From the NCBI RefSeq assembly GCF_004360155.1, contig NZ_SAIS01000011.1, forward strand, positions 124,001 to 188,000: a DNA stretch of 64,000 nt. Direction: 5' to 3'. Position numbers and translations under genes: made by a program. Under the pieces are notes generated by a model. That model was not told the origin of the DNA. It saw only the letters and a program-made list of their open reading frames with translations, and made no database searches. Of this stretch, positions 1-10,916 are shown in pieces. Each line of letters opens with the position of its first letter. Position 1 is the stretch's first letter. Source of the stretch: Paraglaciecola marina (lineage in GTDB: Bacteria > Pseudomonadota > Gammaproteobacteria > Enterobacterales > Alteromonadaceae).

Positions 1-1
1 G

Positions 2-934
2 CAAGAGACTGACGAAAAAGATATGGAAGAGTTAATGGAAATGGTCTTAGAAGACAAATTAGACTATACCGTTGCAGACTCAAATATATTAGCCTTGATG
101 CGCCGCCGCTTTCCTGAGCTTGCCATTGGTTTTTCCGTGAGTGACGAACACGATATAGCTTGGGCCGTTAATAAACAGAAAGATGATTCATTATTAGCTG
201 CGATGATTGAGTACTTTGGCATTATCCAAAGCAACGGCACTTTTGCAGCTCTTGAAGACAAATACTTCGGTCATGTACGCCAATTTAACTATGTAGATAC
301 CCGTGAGTTTATAAAATCAGCTAAAAGTGTACTCCCAACTTATCAACCTTGGTTTAAGCAGTATTCTAGAGATTTAGACTGGCGTTTATTAGCCGCAATG
401 AGTTATCAAGAAAGTCATTGGCAACCCAAGGCAAAGTCAGTGACTGGGGTTCGTGGCATGATGATGTTAACCTTAGCCACGGCAAAAGAGCTAGGCATAG
501 TATCAAGGCTCGACCCAGAGCAAAGTATCAAAGGGGGGTCAGAATATTTAGCAAAAATATTGAAACGTATACCTGACCGAATCACATCACCAGACCGGCT
601 ATGGTTCGCTTTAGCTGCATACAATATTGGATTTGGTCACCTAGAAGACGCCAGAGTGTTAACCCAAAGGCAAGGGGCGAGTCCCGACATGTGGGTAGAT
701 GTAAAAATACGTTTGTTGCAGCTTAGACAGAAAAAATATTATAAGACCACAAAATATGGTTATGCGCGAGGTAATGAAGCTGTTGCCTATGTGGATAATA
801 TTCGCCGCTACTATGACACCCTAGTTTGGTTAGATGAGCAACAACCACAAATGTTAGAGCGAGCCCCTGAAACCTTGACGCCTGTTGAAACTATCCCCGA
901 AGAAATAGAATCAACAGAGGTAGCTCTAAACTAG
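2..934 (+). CDS. mltF: Membrane-bound lytic murein transglycosylase F, C-terminal part (5' end outside window)
   Basis: Lytic transglycosylase that cleaves peptidoglycan glycan strands to 1,6-anhydromuropeptides at the inner face of the outer membrane. The frame is open to the window edge, so the signal peptide and most of the N-terminal solute-binding-like domain are missing; what is seen begins in the end of that domain. The SLT/lysozyme-like domain follows, with the catalytic Glu in an E-S-H-W motif (codon at 410-412), then the G-V-R-G-M-M and A-Y-N-I-G-F-G-H motifs typical of family 1 transglycosylases. The tail is acidic and low in complexity. In E. coli mltF is the convergent neighbour of tadA; here an alginate lyase gene lies between them. 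Confidence 0.93.
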   Translation, partial: QETDEKDMEELMEMVLEDKLDYTVADSNILALMRRRFPELAIGFSVSDEHDIAWAVNKQKDDSLLAAMIEYFGIIQSNGTFAALEDKYFGHVRQFNYVDTREFIKSAKSVLPTYQPWFKQYSRDLDWRLLAAMSYQESHWQPKAKSVTGVRGMMMLTLATAKELGIVSRLDPEQSIKGGSEYLAKILKRIPDRITSPDRLWFALAAYNIGFGHLEDARVLTQRQGASPDMWVDVKIRLLQLRQKKYYKTTKYGYARGNEAVAYVDNIRRYYDTLVWLDEQQPQMLERAPETLTPVETIPEEIESTEVALN

Positions 935-956
935 GAGTTTGTCAGTAAAGGGTAAT

Positions 957-2390
957 CTATTCACTGTCTGTATAACCAGTATGGCTATTGCGGATTTCGT
1001 AAAAGGTCGCTTGGGCATACTCATCTGCATTACTTGAGTTATTTAGGTGATATACACCCACTTTGAAATATTGATACTGATCATCTTCATCAAATAAACT
1101 ATTGCTCATATCAAGACTTGATACTACGTCTTCTTTTCCTTCGCGGCTTATTGTGACTGTCAACAAGTTAGCAACAACATTGATTTTATAACTAAACAAC
1201 TCATCTAATGAGATACCATCACTCGGGTTTGAAGCGCTATTACTTCTACTGCCAATCATCTCTACATAAACCTCATCAGAACCAATAACGCGTGGTTCGT
1301 GAGCAAAATAAATGGAGCCTTTATCGTTCCCTGGCAACTTTCTGTAATACAACCTAATCGGCTCATCATCATTAGCATGGATCTGACCAATGACTAATCT
1401 ACCAATTTGGTAATCCTCACCAGTTGTAGTGACATTATTAACAGCCAAAGTAACATTAAGCTCACCGTCAACGCCACCAGCATCAGCTTGTGCAGAATTA
1501 GATACGCTCCCAAACACCCAGTTATTTTTATTCACGCCCTGTGTGCTGATAGAAGTATTGCCTCTTCTTAACATTTCACGAAGCTCAACCCGAACATAAT
1601 TGGTATTAGTTGATGTTTTGAAGCCATAACTAGGTGAACGCATGACTATTCCGCCATCGGCTGAGGCGTAGAAATATTCAGAATTGGTATAACCTGCAGC
1701 TAGATCAGTTTCGGATATAGAATCAGAAGTTCCGCTATCATCATCATCGGTGGGCACACTTAGGTACCAATCAATAAGCTCAATGCCTAACTCGTTTGGA
1801 AACGCAGCAACAATCTGACCATCTGCCCCTTCACAGCTATGTGCTTCTACTTCTACTATACTGTTCCAATCATTTTCGGAATTGCCTAAACCTATAATTT
1901 TTATATAACGAGCTTCACTTTCTGTAAGATTTACCAGCTCAAATCCACTGTGCTTGCCACTTGAGATACCATCTTCGAGTACTGGTTCCCAAATAATGTT
2001 ATCAACCGAGGTTTCAACTTCAAAACTAGCTTGTCGCTCAGCACCGTCATGCCATTTAATTTTTAGTGAACCTAAGGTATTTGTGCTTCCCATATCTAAT
2101 AACAACTCTTTCCCTGTTCCTTCAGAAGACCATCTTGAATCAGGAGTCGTAAGATTATCAACAGTGTTGTCAGGTAGGTATGAGGGATCGGAGCTTCCAT
2201 CATCAGTGGCTAGAACAATGTCATAAAGTTGATTAACACATTCACCTGAACTTTCTTCCGGCTCTTCAGGTTCGGGTGTCACCACCACCTCTTCATTATT
2301 AACGCCATTAGAACTAGAGCCCCCGCAAGCAGTCATTCCTAAAACAACACACAATCCTATAAATTTATAACGTACAAACAATCTAGACAT
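957..2390 (-). CDS. Secreted lipoprotein alginate lyase, PL7 family, with F5/8-type C carbohydrate-binding domain
   Basis: Predicted to depolymerise alginate by beta-elimination at the cell surface or in the periplasm. I start at the ATG at 2390 rather than the upstream in-frame start at 2417, because it opens a clean lipoprotein signal (M-S-R-L..., hydrophobic core, lipobox ending T-A-C) preceded by GGGTGG. A Glu/Pro-rich linker follows, then an F5/8 type C (discoidin/CBM32-like) domain at about residues 45-185 bounded by two cysteines. The PL7 domain fills the rest, with the family motifs RVELREML (about 264), Q-I-H (about 334) and YFKVGVY (about 440). The gene is an insertion between the usual neighbours mltF and tadA. 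Substrate preference (M or G blocks) cannot be read here. Confidence 0.88.
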   Translation of the reverse strand: MSRLFVRYKFIGLCVVLGMTACGGSSSNGVNNEEVVVTPEPEEPEESSGECVNQLYDIVLATDDGSSDPSYLPDNTVDNLTTPDSRWSSEGTGKELLLDMGSTNTLGSLKIKWHDGAERQASFEVETSVDNIIWEPVLEDGISSGKHSGFELVNLTESEARYIKIIGLGNSENDWNSIVEVEAHSCEGADGQIVAAFPNELGIELIDWYLSVPTDDDDSGTSDSISETDLAAGYTNSEYFYASADGGIVMRSPSYGFKTSTNTNYVRVELREMLRRGNTSISTQGVNKNNWVFGSVSNSAQADAGGVDGELNVTLAVNNVTTTGEDYQIGRLVIGQIHANDDEPIRLYYRKLPGNDKGSIYFAHEPRVIGSDEVYVEMIGSRSNSASNPSDGISLDELFSYKINVVANLLTVTISREGKEDVVSSLDMSNSLFDEDDQYQYFKVGVYHLNNSSNADEYAQATFYEIRNSHTGYTDSE

Positions 2391-2601
2391 AGCACCACCC
2401 AAATAGACAACCGACACTTATTACCCAAACAACTTGAGCAGCTTAGTCTGAAATTATATTACATTACCTGCAAAATATGTCACATTTTCGTAACATTGTT
2501 CCTTTAGGTTATCTATAAGTTAGAAGCTAATGAAGTTGAACTATTCAAATGCATTCGTGACTAAAACAATTGAAACATCCATTATTAAATAGAAGAAAAT
2601 C

Positions 2602-3257
<656 letters not shown>

Positions 3258-3456
3258 TTAAGTTATTTTTTTCATTAAAATTTAGTTAGTTTCATCATTA
3301 AATTAGTATCTTAGCCATTATTTTATAGCTATTGCTGGTTAAAAATATCTAACCAATTGATAAATAACACGTTTTAATTCTGGTCGATAATTTGCTATGT
3401 TAAGGCTATAAGCATAAACTTTTTACAATTCGAGACAAGAAAAAGGGGAATAGAAT

Positions 3457-3699
3457 ATGAATTTAACCGCAATTGCTATAGTAGCACTCGTATGTTGGGC
3501 TATCGTTGAGCTAGTCAACGGACCTAAGGGTAAGAAAAAAGACAAAACTAATGTTAGGCAAGCTGAGCTAACAAATGAACTTCAGCAAGAAATGGCTACA
3601 ATGCGTGAACGTATAGAAACACTTGAAAAAATTGTCACCGATGAAAAGTACGATCTAAATCGTCAGTTTGATGATTTAAAGAAGGACAAAGTAGCATAA
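3457..3699 (+). CDS. PspB-like small membrane protein with coiled coil
   Basis: An 80-residue protein with one N-terminal membrane helix (about residues 3-21), a Lys-rich cytoplasmic boundary and a heptad-patterned coiled coil (about 35-75). The segment M-R-E-R-I-E-T-L-E-K-I resembles the PspB segment that contacts PspC in the phage-shock envelope-stress system. No pspA or pspC neighbour is present, so this may be a solitary paralogue. A good ribosome site (AAGGGGAA) precedes the ATG, and a strong hairpin terminator follows, so it is probably monocistronic. Confidence 0.7.
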   Translation: MNLTAIAIVALVCWAIVELVNGPKGKKKDKTNVRQAELTNELQQEMATMRERIETLEKIVTDEKYDLNRQFDDLKKDKVA

Positions 3700-3709
3700 T
3701 AGTTATGTA

Positions 3710-3748
3710 AACTAAGTGGGTTACAGACAGCTCCCACTTAGTTCATTA
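3710..3748 (+). terminator. Rho-independent terminator after the PspB-like gene
   Basis: Perfect 11-bp inverted repeat (aactaagtggg / cccacttagtt, 3710-3720 and 3733-3743) with a 12-base loop, starting 10 bases after the stop codon and followed by a T-rich stretch. It may also serve the convergent acyltransferase gene. Confidence 0.8.
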
Positions 3749-3760
3749 GTTTTTAAAGTA

Positions 3761-4882
3761 TCAACTAAGCTGCTTTTTATACGCCGTAGCATACATATTT
3801 AATAATTTTAAACTCTCAGCCTGGTTGAGGTTGTGTAACCTTTCTTTTAAGTACTGTTTAGCCACTTTATAATGATTGTCTGTTAAGTCAATACCAGTAT
3901 TACCAAGCATACTTGCGGCTACAGGCCCAGTAGCAAATGGCTTGTAATTCTCCAAGATCACTTTATCTAAATATGCCGCTACATCTTTAGCATTTTCATA
4001 CTCACCGCATAACAGCTCAGAGAAGTGTAGATGTACCCTACCTTTTTTCCCGGTAATGCCATTTACAATACTTTGTACGTCTTCGTTATCAGGCTTGTCG
4101 TAACAACCGTCTTTCTCTAACTGGTGTAACTCTCTAGCTTTACTAACGTCACAGGGATCAAATTCATATGAAATAGATACTGGGACTATCCGTAACTCAT
4201 TCACATATTCAGAAAATGTTTTGTTTTTTGGTTTGTTTAACGACAACATAGAAATAATTGCGGGATTAGTTAAGTCGTTACCATCTTTAGCACGCCCTTC
4301 TCTCTGAGCTATCCAGACGTGTTGTCGCTCCGAATGTAGAGTAAACTCGATATATTCACTTAGTAATTTAGCTGCCTTTAATTTTTCTCGCCTATCGGTA
4401 GCTTGACGTCTTACAATAAAGCACTTATTTAAGCGAATTAAATCAGCTACCCAGGGCTTTTTAAGTAAGTTATCACCAACAGCAATCCTGACTGTATCTT
4501 GACCATTTACATGCAAGGCCCAATTTACAAACGCTGGATCTAAAGCGATATCTCTATGATTACTAACAAACAAACAAGGCTTAGAAACATCAAGCTCATC
4601 TAACCCAGAAATCGTTACCGACTCAGTTGTAGTGGCAATCATTTTATCCATGTAAGGACCAATTAAGTTTTGAAAGCCACTTAATGTTTTAATTCTGGTA
4701 GCTTGCCTATTAATGTAGAAACGCGTACAAAAAGCCAGTAGAGGCCAAGTCAACTTTGGCCAAGAGGCGAATTTAAAGGCTACTAGGCTAGCTATAAACT
4801 CTGGGTTATTGAATAGCTTAGGTAATTCAGTTGATAAATCAGTGTCATCAAAAGGGCGTATTGAATCAAATTTTTCTAGCAT
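3761..4882 (-). CDS. PlsC-like acyltransferase family protein
   Basis: Probably transfers an acyl chain to a lysophospholipid or glycerol-phosphate-type acceptor at the inner membrane. The lysophospholipid acyltransferase signature is visible: N-H-R-D-I-A-L-D-P (about residues 107-115) for the catalytic His/Asp block, and R-E-G-R-A-K-D-G (about 194-201) in place of the P-E-G-T-R-S block. A hydrophobic segment near residues 35-55 could associate with membrane. At 373 residues it is longer than PlsC (about 245), with a C-terminal extension of unknown role. The spacing between His and the second Asp differs from canonical HX4D, so substrate assignment is open. Confidence 0.72.
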   Translation of the reverse strand: MLEKFDSIRPFDDTDLSTELPKLFNNPEFIASLVAFKFASWPKLTWPLLAFCTRFYINRQATRIKTLSGFQNLIGPYMDKMIATTTESVTISGLDELDVSKPCLFVSNHRDIALDPAFVNWALHVNGQDTVRIAVGDNLLKKPWVADLIRLNKCFIVRRQATDRREKLKAAKLLSEYIEFTLHSERQHVWIAQREGRAKDGNDLTNPAIISMLSLNKPKNKTFSEYVNELRIVPVSISYEFDPCDVSKARELHQLEKDGCYDKPDNEDVQSIVNGITGKKGRVHLHFSELLCGEYENAKDVAAYLDKVILENYKPFATGPVAASMLGNTGIDLTDNHYKVAKQYLKERLHNLNQAESLKLLNMYATAYKKQLS

Positions 4883-4943
4883 CGCTTGTATTGGTTCCTA
4901 TTGAAAGACGCATATCTAGTGATTAATTAAGTTTTGTACCAAG

Positions 4944-5501
4944 TTAGTTGTTTGAGTAGTCCTGCAGAACATGCCAAGTTACTTCATCTTGGGTATCTTG
5001 AGTGGCAACAAATGCTGACTCATCATTTATTGAGATGGAAAGCTCCATAGTTCTAGATAATTTTTTACTGATGTTTTGAATTTTGTCCCAATCAAAAGAT
5101 ACAACTGTGACTGGAAGAGTCTGAAACTGTGATTGAATTTGCTTCCACCAAACTGCCGACTTACTGTTAAAACTATACACGTAACTTTGTTTTGCTAACC
5201 GACAGCTCTTTTTAATTCTGTCAAAACTTGGTTCACCCACATCTACCCAGAGTGATATTTGGTCATCCAACTCTTTAATCCAAATATCAGGCTCTTCAAT
5301 CGCACTTAAACCTTTGGTAAACGTCATTAAACTAGCGGAGTCTTTATACAAATTTAAGCAATAAGCTAACACTCTTGCCATCATTCGCTCATGGGTTTCT
5401 GAAGGATGTAAGGCAATAGTAAGACTTACTGAATCGTAATAATCATGATTAAAGTCAGAAATTGAAATATTAAATTTATATATAGTTGGCTTCAGCGCCA
5501 T
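4944..5501 (-). CDS. yaeQ: YaeQ family protein
   Basis: A YaeQ-family protein, whose fold is related to PD-(D/E)XK nucleases; the biochemical role is unsettled. The family opening is clear (M-A-L-K-P-T-I-Y-K-F, then L-H-P-S-E-T-H-E-R-M-M-A-R-V-L-A-Y), as is the P-D-I-W-I-K-E-L-D segment holding the nuclease-like acidic/Lys pair. Length 185 residues matches the family. It lies between the acyltransferase and GNAT genes on the same strand, 21 bases from the GNAT gene, so co-transcription is likely. Confidence 0.9.
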   Translation of the reverse strand: MALKPTIYKFNISISDFNHDYYDSVSLTIALHPSETHERMMARVLAYCLNLYKDSASLMTFTKGLSAIEEPDIWIKELDDQISLWVDVGEPSFDRIKKSCRLAKQSYVYSFNSKSAVWWKQIQSQFQTLPVTVVSFDWDKIQNISKKLSRTMELSISINDESAFVATQDTQDEVTWHVLQDYSNN

Positions 5502-5522
5502 AGAGTATTTACTCGGTGTAAG

Positions 5523-5981
5523 TTAGGAAAGTTTCATTTCTATTAAAGACGGCTTAAAACCCATTTTTTCGTAGGCGGTTAATGCAGGGATATTTTCAGC
5601 ATAGGCTTCTAAATAGAAATCCTCAAAACCTAAGTTTTTACCCCACTGAATAAGTGCTTGCATAATAAGTTGATTAACACCCTGCCCTCGATGAGACTCA
5701 ATTACGTACATAAACCCAAAATAAACGTGCTCATCATGGATTAAATGTGGCTTGGAGTCACGAATGCGCGCATAGCCTGAGCCAACAATTTTTCCTTCGT
5801 CTTCAGCAACCATTACAATTGAATTATCACTCTCTATAAGTGCACCAATATCATAATAATGAATGCCTTCAGGTTTAAGGCACTCATTAAAAGGTCGTTC
5901 AGTTGCAATTATGCCTTGCTCAAACTCTTGTAAAGTAGGTAGTTCAGATATAATGGCTGGTCTTATTTTTATTTCACTCAT
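5523..5981 (-). CDS. GNAT family N-acetyltransferase
   Basis: A single-domain acetyl-CoA-dependent N-acetyltransferase of 152 residues. The acetyl-CoA pyrophosphate-binding motif A is seen as R-G-Q-G-V-N (about residue 99), followed by L-E-A-Y-A-E-N-I-P-A-L-T-A-Y-E-K-M-G-F, the usual motif B. The acceptor cannot be predicted. It starts 26 bases downstream of guaA and is probably read from the guaBA transcript. Confidence 0.88.
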   Translation of the reverse strand: MSEIKIRPAIISELPTLQEFEQGIIATERPFNECLKPEGIHYYDIGALIESDNSIVMVAEDEGKIVGSGYARIRDSKPHLIHDEHVYFGFMYVIESHRGQGVNQLIMQALIQWGKNLGFEDFYLEAYAENIPALTAYEKMGFKPSLIEMKLS

Positions 5982-6007
5982 TAAGTGCTCTGCCCTCTTT
6001 TACCTAT

Positions 6008-7585
6008 TTATTCCCACTCAATAGTAGCGGGTGGTTTCCCAGAGATGTCGTATACAACTCTTGAAATACCATCTATTTCATTAATGATCCTGTTAGACAC
6101 TTTTCCTAAAAAGTCATATGGTAAATGAGCCCAATGGGCCGTCATAAAGTCGATAGTCTCTACTGCTCGTAATGATACAACCCAATCATATTTTCGAGCA
6201 TCACCCATAACACCAACAGATTTTACAGGTAAGAATACTGTAAAGGCTTGGCTAACCTTTTGATATAAATCAGCTTCATGCAGCTCATCAATAAATATTG
6301 AGTCTGCTCTGCGTAACAAATCACAATATTCTTTCTTCACTTCGCCTAAAACTCGCACACCTAGGCCAGGCCCAGGGAATGGGTGGCGATAAAGCATGTC
6401 ATAGGGTAAACCTAGTTCTAAACCGATTTTACGCACTTCGTCTTTAAACAATTCACGTAATGGCTCTACTAACCCCATTTTCATATCATCTGGTAAACCG
6501 CCTACATTATGGTGAGACTTAATAACATGGGCTTTACCTGTTGCAGAAGCCGCAGACTCAATTACATCAGGATAAATAGTGCCCTGGGCTAACCATTTGG
6601 CATCAACTAATTTTTTAGACTCTTCATCAAACACTTCAACAAAAACACGGCCGATAATTTTACGTTTTGCCTCTGGCTCAGCTTCTCCTGCAAGTGCTTC
6701 TAAAAATCTATCTTCAGCTTCAATCTTACGAATGTTTAATCCGAAGTGATCGCCAAACATATCCATAACCTGTTGGCCTTCATTCAACCGCAGTAAACCG
6801 TTATCAACAAATACACAGGTTAGATTTTTACCAATAGCGCGATGCAGTAACATTGCCACAACAGAGGAGTCCACTCCACCGGACAAGCCTAAAATTACTT
6901 GGTCTTCACCAACTTGCTTCTTCATTTTGGCCACAGCATCTTCAATAATCGCTGCTGGAGTCCAAAGCTTTTCACAACCACAAATGTCTAGAACAAACTG
7001 CGATAACATCCGTTGACCCTGGCGGGTATGGGTAACTTCTGGGTGAAATTGGATACCGTAGAATTTTTTATCTTCATTTGCAAAAGCTGCAAAGGGGCAA
7101 GAGTCTGTTTTCGCCGTTGTTTCAAAACCAACTGGAGCTTCGCTTACCTTATCACCATGGCTCATCCACACATCAAGTAAGGAGTTACCGTTATCAGATA
7201 AATGATCTTCGATATTTTTAAATAGCGCCATTTCGCCAACGACTTCAACCTGTGCATAGCCAAATTCTTTTAAATTAGAGCTTTGAACTTTACCGCCTAG
7301 TTGTTCAGCCATAGTCTGCATACCATAACAAATACCTAATACAGGTACCCCAGCATTAAAGACATATTCAGGTGCTCGAGGTGAGTTATCTGCATGAACA
7401 GATTCAGGGCCCCCAGATAAGATAATTCCATTAGGGTTAAACTCTTTTATTTGTTCTTCGCTAACGTCCCACGCCCAAAGCTCACAATATACGCCAATTT
7501 CTCTTACTCGACGGGCAATCAATTGCGTATATTGAGATCCAAAATCTAAGATCAAAATACGTTGGTCATGGATATCTAAACTCAT
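6008..7585 (-). CDS. guaA: GMP synthase (glutamine-hydrolysing)
   Basis: Converts XMP to GMP using ATP and glutamine, the last step of de novo guanine nucleotide synthesis. The N-terminal class I amidotransferase domain has the nucleophile in G-I-C86-Y-G and His-Glu in Q-F-H-P-E; the ATP pyrophosphatase domain has the P-loop S-G-G-V-D-S-S (about residue 234). The C-terminal dimerisation domain ends in the conserved P-P-A-T-I-E-W-E. Length 525 equals the E. coli enzyme. It lies 75 bases after guaB, as in the standard guaBA operon. Confidence 0.98.
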   Translation of the reverse strand: MSLDIHDQRILILDFGSQYTQLIARRVREIGVYCELWAWDVSEEQIKEFNPNGIILSGGPESVHADNSPRAPEYVFNAGVPVLGICYGMQTMAEQLGGKVQSSNLKEFGYAQVEVVGEMALFKNIEDHLSDNGNSLLDVWMSHGDKVSEAPVGFETTAKTDSCPFAAFANEDKKFYGIQFHPEVTHTRQGQRMLSQFVLDICGCEKLWTPAAIIEDAVAKMKKQVGEDQVILGLSGGVDSSVVAMLLHRAIGKNLTCVFVDNGLLRLNEGQQVMDMFGDHFGLNIRKIEAEDRFLEALAGEAEPEAKRKIIGRVFVEVFDEESKKLVDAKWLAQGTIYPDVIESAASATGKAHVIKSHHNVGGLPDDMKMGLVEPLRELFKDEVRKIGLELGLPYDMLYRHPFPGPGLGVRVLGEVKKEYCDLLRRADSIFIDELHEADLYQKVSQAFTVFLPVKSVGVMGDARKYDWVVSLRAVETIDFMTAHWAHLPYDFLGKVSNRIINEIDGISRVVYDISGKPPATIEWE

Positions 7586-7660
7586 CTGTTTACTCTTTTA
7601 TTAAAATGAAATTTGAACACCCTACATTTTTGTAAGGCACTGATTGGAACAAACTAAGAC

Positions 7661-9130
7661 TTAACCTAAACGGTAATTAGGGGCTTCTTTTGTGATACTT
7701 ACATCGTGCACATGTGACTCCCCCATTCCCGCTGCAGTCACTTTTACAAACTGGGGTTTAGTGCGAAGTTCTTCTATTGTTGCTGAGCCGGTCAATCCCA
7801 TTGCAGAGCGTAAGCCGCCCATCTGTTGATGAATAATGTTTGCAATTGGCCCTTTATAGGCCACACGACCTTCGATACCCTCTGGCACTAATTTTTCTGC
7901 ACTTTTAGAATCTTGGAAGTAACGATCTGACGAACCATTATTTTGATCCATAGCACCTAATGAGCCCATGCCACGGTAAGACTTATAATAGCGACCTTGA
8001 TAAAGCTCGACTTCACCTGGCGCTTCTTCAGTACCCGCCAACATACTCCCCACCATCACACTACTTGCTCCAGCAACTAATGCTTTTGCAATATCCCCAG
8101 AAAAGCGAATACCACCATCAGCAATAACAGGAACGCCAGTATCTTTCAAAGCTTCGACGGCATCAGATACAGCTGTAATTTGTGGTACACCACAACCAGT
8201 TACGATACGGGTAGTACAAATTGATCCGGGGCCTATTCCAACTTTTACACCATCAACTCCTGCATCAGCTAGAGCTTTGGCACCTTCTCCAGTAGCAACA
8301 TTACCTGCAATCAACTGAACATCGGGATAATCAGTACGTACTTTTTTGACGCGATCAATTACACCTTGAGAGTGACCATGGGAAGTATCAATCAACAACA
8401 CATCAACTCCTGCTTCAATCAATAATTGAATACGCTCGTCTGTACCTGGCCCAACGCTAACCGCAGCACCAACACGCAAGCGTCCCAACTCATCTTTACA
8501 AGCATTGGGTTTACTTTCTGCTTTTTGGAAATCTTTTACGGTAATCATGCCTTTTAATTTAAAGGCATCATCTACGACTAGAATTTTTTCAATCCGTGAC
8601 TGATGCATTAAATCAAGAACTTGTTCAGAAGGCGCCCCTTCTTTTACTGTTACCAAGTCTTCTTTTTTAGTCATGACACTTGAAATGGGCTGATCTAAAT
8701 TATTTTCAAAACGTAAATCTCGACCTGTAACAATACCAATTAATTTATTGTCTTCATCTACTACAGGAAATCCTGAAAAGCCGTGTTGCTTACTCAAGGC
8801 ATTTATTTCGCCAATCGTCGCTGTAGGCAAAACAGTAACAGGGTCCGATACCACGCCGCTTTCGTATTTTTTTACAATACGTACGTGCTCTGCTTGTTGC
8901 TCAGGAGCCATATTTTTATGAATAAAACCAATACCGCCTTCTTGCGCCAAAGCAATAGCCAAGCGAGCTTCTGACACAGTGTCCATCGCTGCAGAAATTA
9001 GAGGGATATTTAAACTAACACCGCGGGTCAATCTAGTTTTAAGATCTGCGGTATGGGGTAAAACAGTAGAGTGGCCAGGCACCAATAGAACGTCATCAAA
9101 CGTTAGTGCCTCTTTAGCGATCCGTAACAT
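7661..9130 (-). CDS. guaB: Inosine-5'-monophosphate dehydrogenase
   Basis: Oxidises IMP to XMP with NAD+, the committed step to guanine nucleotides. The TIM barrel carries the catalytic-Cys loop G-P-G-S-I-C-T-T-R (about residue 303) and the flap region near [10 protein letters not shown]; a CBS pair lies at about residues 95-205. Length 489 is standard. It is the first gene of guaBA and is divergent from xseA across a 196-bp shared control region, the same arrangement as in enterics. Confidence 0.98.
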   Translation of the reverse strand: MLRIAKEALTFDDVLLVPGHSTVLPHTADLKTRLTRGVSLNIPLISAAMDTVSEARLAIALAQEGGIGFIHKNMAPEQQAEHVRIVKKYESGVVSDPVTVLPTATIGEINALSKQHGFSGFPVVDEDNKLIGIVTGRDLRFENNLDQPISSVMTKKEDLVTVKEGAPSEQVLDLMHQSRIEKILVVDDAFKLKGMITVKDFQKAESKPNACKDELGRLRVGAAVSVGPGTDERIQLLIEAGVDVLLIDTSHGHSQGVIDRVKKVRTDYPDVQLIAGNVATGEGAKALADAGVDGVKVGIGPGSICTTRIVTGCGVPQITAVSDAVEALKDTGVPVIADGGIRFSGDIAKALVAGASSVMVGSMLAGTEEAPGEVELYQGRYYKSYRGMGSLGAMDQNNGSSDRYFQDSKSAEKLVPEGIEGRVAYKGPIANIIHQQMGGLRSAMGLTGSATIEELRTKPQFVKVTAAGMGESHVHDVSITKEAPNYRLG

Positions 9131-9326
9131 GCAACATCACCTTTAAATAGGGTTTTAATTGCGGCGCAATTCTAGCGGCTTTGCATGGTTTCGTCTAGAG
9201 GATTATCACCGAAAACAATAGTTATTTAACATATTGCAGGGGCAAGCTTGCTAGAATTAACAATATGTCCTCAGAGACAGATCAGGTACACTATCAGCAT
9301 CTGTTAAGTTGTAAATTTTGTGATCC

Positions 9327-10676
9327 ATGTTTCAATCTCAGCCCACGTCAAAAACTATACTCACTGTTAGTCATTTAAATCGTTTAGCTCGCACTGTTTT
9401 AGAAAACGAAATAGGGCAAGTTTGGTTATCTGCAGAAGTATCCAATTTTGTAGCAGCGAGCTCTGGCCATTGGTATTTCACTTTGAAAGACAGTAGAAGC
9501 CAAGTAAAAGCCGCTATGTTTAAAGGGGCTAACAGGCGGGCACAACAAAAACCTAAAGAAGGCGACAAAGTTTTAGTCAAGGCTAGCATTGGACTATATG
9601 AACCACGGGGCGATTACCAACTCATTGTGGAACATATCGAGCCTGAAGGAGAAGGCCAGTTAAAACAACAGTTTGAACAGCTAAAAATCAAACTGTCTCA
9701 ACAAGGTCTATTCGCTCATGAAACCAAACAAGTAATACCCAAGATAGTTAGAACCGTTGGAGTAGTTACCTCAGCAACTGGTGCGGCCTTGCACGATATT
9801 CTCACAGTGTTAAAGCGACGAAACCCTTCAATACAAGTCATCATCTACCCAACCCAAGTACAAGGTAATGCTGCCGTTGCCACTATTTGTGCAGCCATTG
9901 ATATTGCCAACCATAGACATGAAGTAGATGTATTAATTGTTGGCCGAGGTGGAGGCTCTTTAGAAGATTTATGGTGCTTTAACGATGAGCAATTAGCCCG
10001 AGTTATATACGCTTCAAAGTTACCTATAGTTAGTGCTGTAGGTCATGAAGTAGATGTAAGCATTGCCGACTTTGTCGCAGACGTAAGAGCCGCAACACCA
10101 TCAGCAGCGGCAGAATTAGTTAGTGAAGATCAATCGGCTCTTTATGAAAAAATAACGTCTTTACATAATCAACTAATTAAGGGCTATAAAAAGCAACACC
10201 AAGTACAAAAGCATCGTCAACAAATAGCTATTAAGGCTTTACTGCAAAATCATCCACAAAAACAACTCGAACAAAAAAGTCAGTTTGTAGACCAGTTGCA
10301 AAGCAGATTACAGCAAACATTTTCCCAGATATTTAAGCAGGCTAGACAGCAACATCGTCATTTGAGTGAGCGACAACAATTATTATCACCAGCAAAAGAG
10401 ATCCAGATTCATCTAAATAATCTTTTTGAATTAGAAAGTAAGTTAAACAAAGATTGTCAAAAACTAATTCAAAACAAACGACAAACCTTGTCTAACAACA
10501 GTCATTTATTAGATACCGTTAGTCCCTTAGCAACTCTGTCACGAGGGTATAATATTAGCTTTAAACAAGGTGAAATAGTAAAACATGTGAAGCAGCTAAG
10601 TGAAGGTGATGAAATTGTTAGTAAATTTTCAGATGGAGAAGCAGTAAGTTGTGTCAAATCCGTTAAACCACATTGA
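9327..10676 (+). CDS. xseA: Exodeoxyribonuclease VII large subunit
   Basis: Large subunit of exonuclease VII, which degrades single-stranded DNA in both directions in complex with XseB. It has an N-terminal OB-fold domain (about residues 10-105), the catalytic domain with G-V-V-T-S-A-T-G-A-A, V-G-R-G-G-G-S-L-E-D-L and V-G-H-E-V-D motifs (about 145-265), a long Gln-rich coiled coil and a short C-terminal domain. Length 449 is normal. It marks the left border of the accessory island; in E. coli the xseA region is followed closely by der. Confidence 0.97.
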   Translation: MFQSQPTSKTILTVSHLNRLARTVLENEIGQVWLSAEVSNFVAASSGHWYFTLKDSRSQVKAAMFKGANRRAQQKPKEGDKVLVKASIGLYEPRGDYQLIVEHIEPEGEGQLKQQFEQLKIKLSQQGLFAHETKQVIPKIVRTVGVVTSATGAALHDILTVLKRRNPSIQVIIYPTQVQGNAAVATICAAIDIANHRHEVDVLIVGRGGGSLEDLWCFNDEQLARVIYASKLPIVSAVGHEVDVSIADFVADVRAATPSAAAELVSEDQSALYEKITSLHNQLIKGYKKQHQVQKHRQQIAIKALLQNHPQKQLEQKSQFVDQLQSRLQQTFSQIFKQARQQHRHLSERQQLLSPAKEIQIHLNNLFELESKLNKDCQKLIQNKRQTLSNNSHLLDTVSPLATLSRGYNISFKQGEIVKHVKQLSEGDEIVSKFSDGEAVSCVKSVKPH

Positions 10677-10916
10677 TTTATCACAAACTAAAGACTCTAC
10701 AAACCTCCAAGACAATAATTAATTTTTAGAAATTAACCTATCGAAGCATTTTTTAATATTCGCAATCTGAATGGTTAATAAATATCCCATCATGACATTG
10801 CTTGTGATAGTCTAATAATTAATCAAAAAAGTAAGCAGTAATGGCTAAACATGTTACTCATGTTAACAATCACTTTCACTTTAAATGTTCCTAAACTAAC
10901 TTGACTAGTAAAAAGC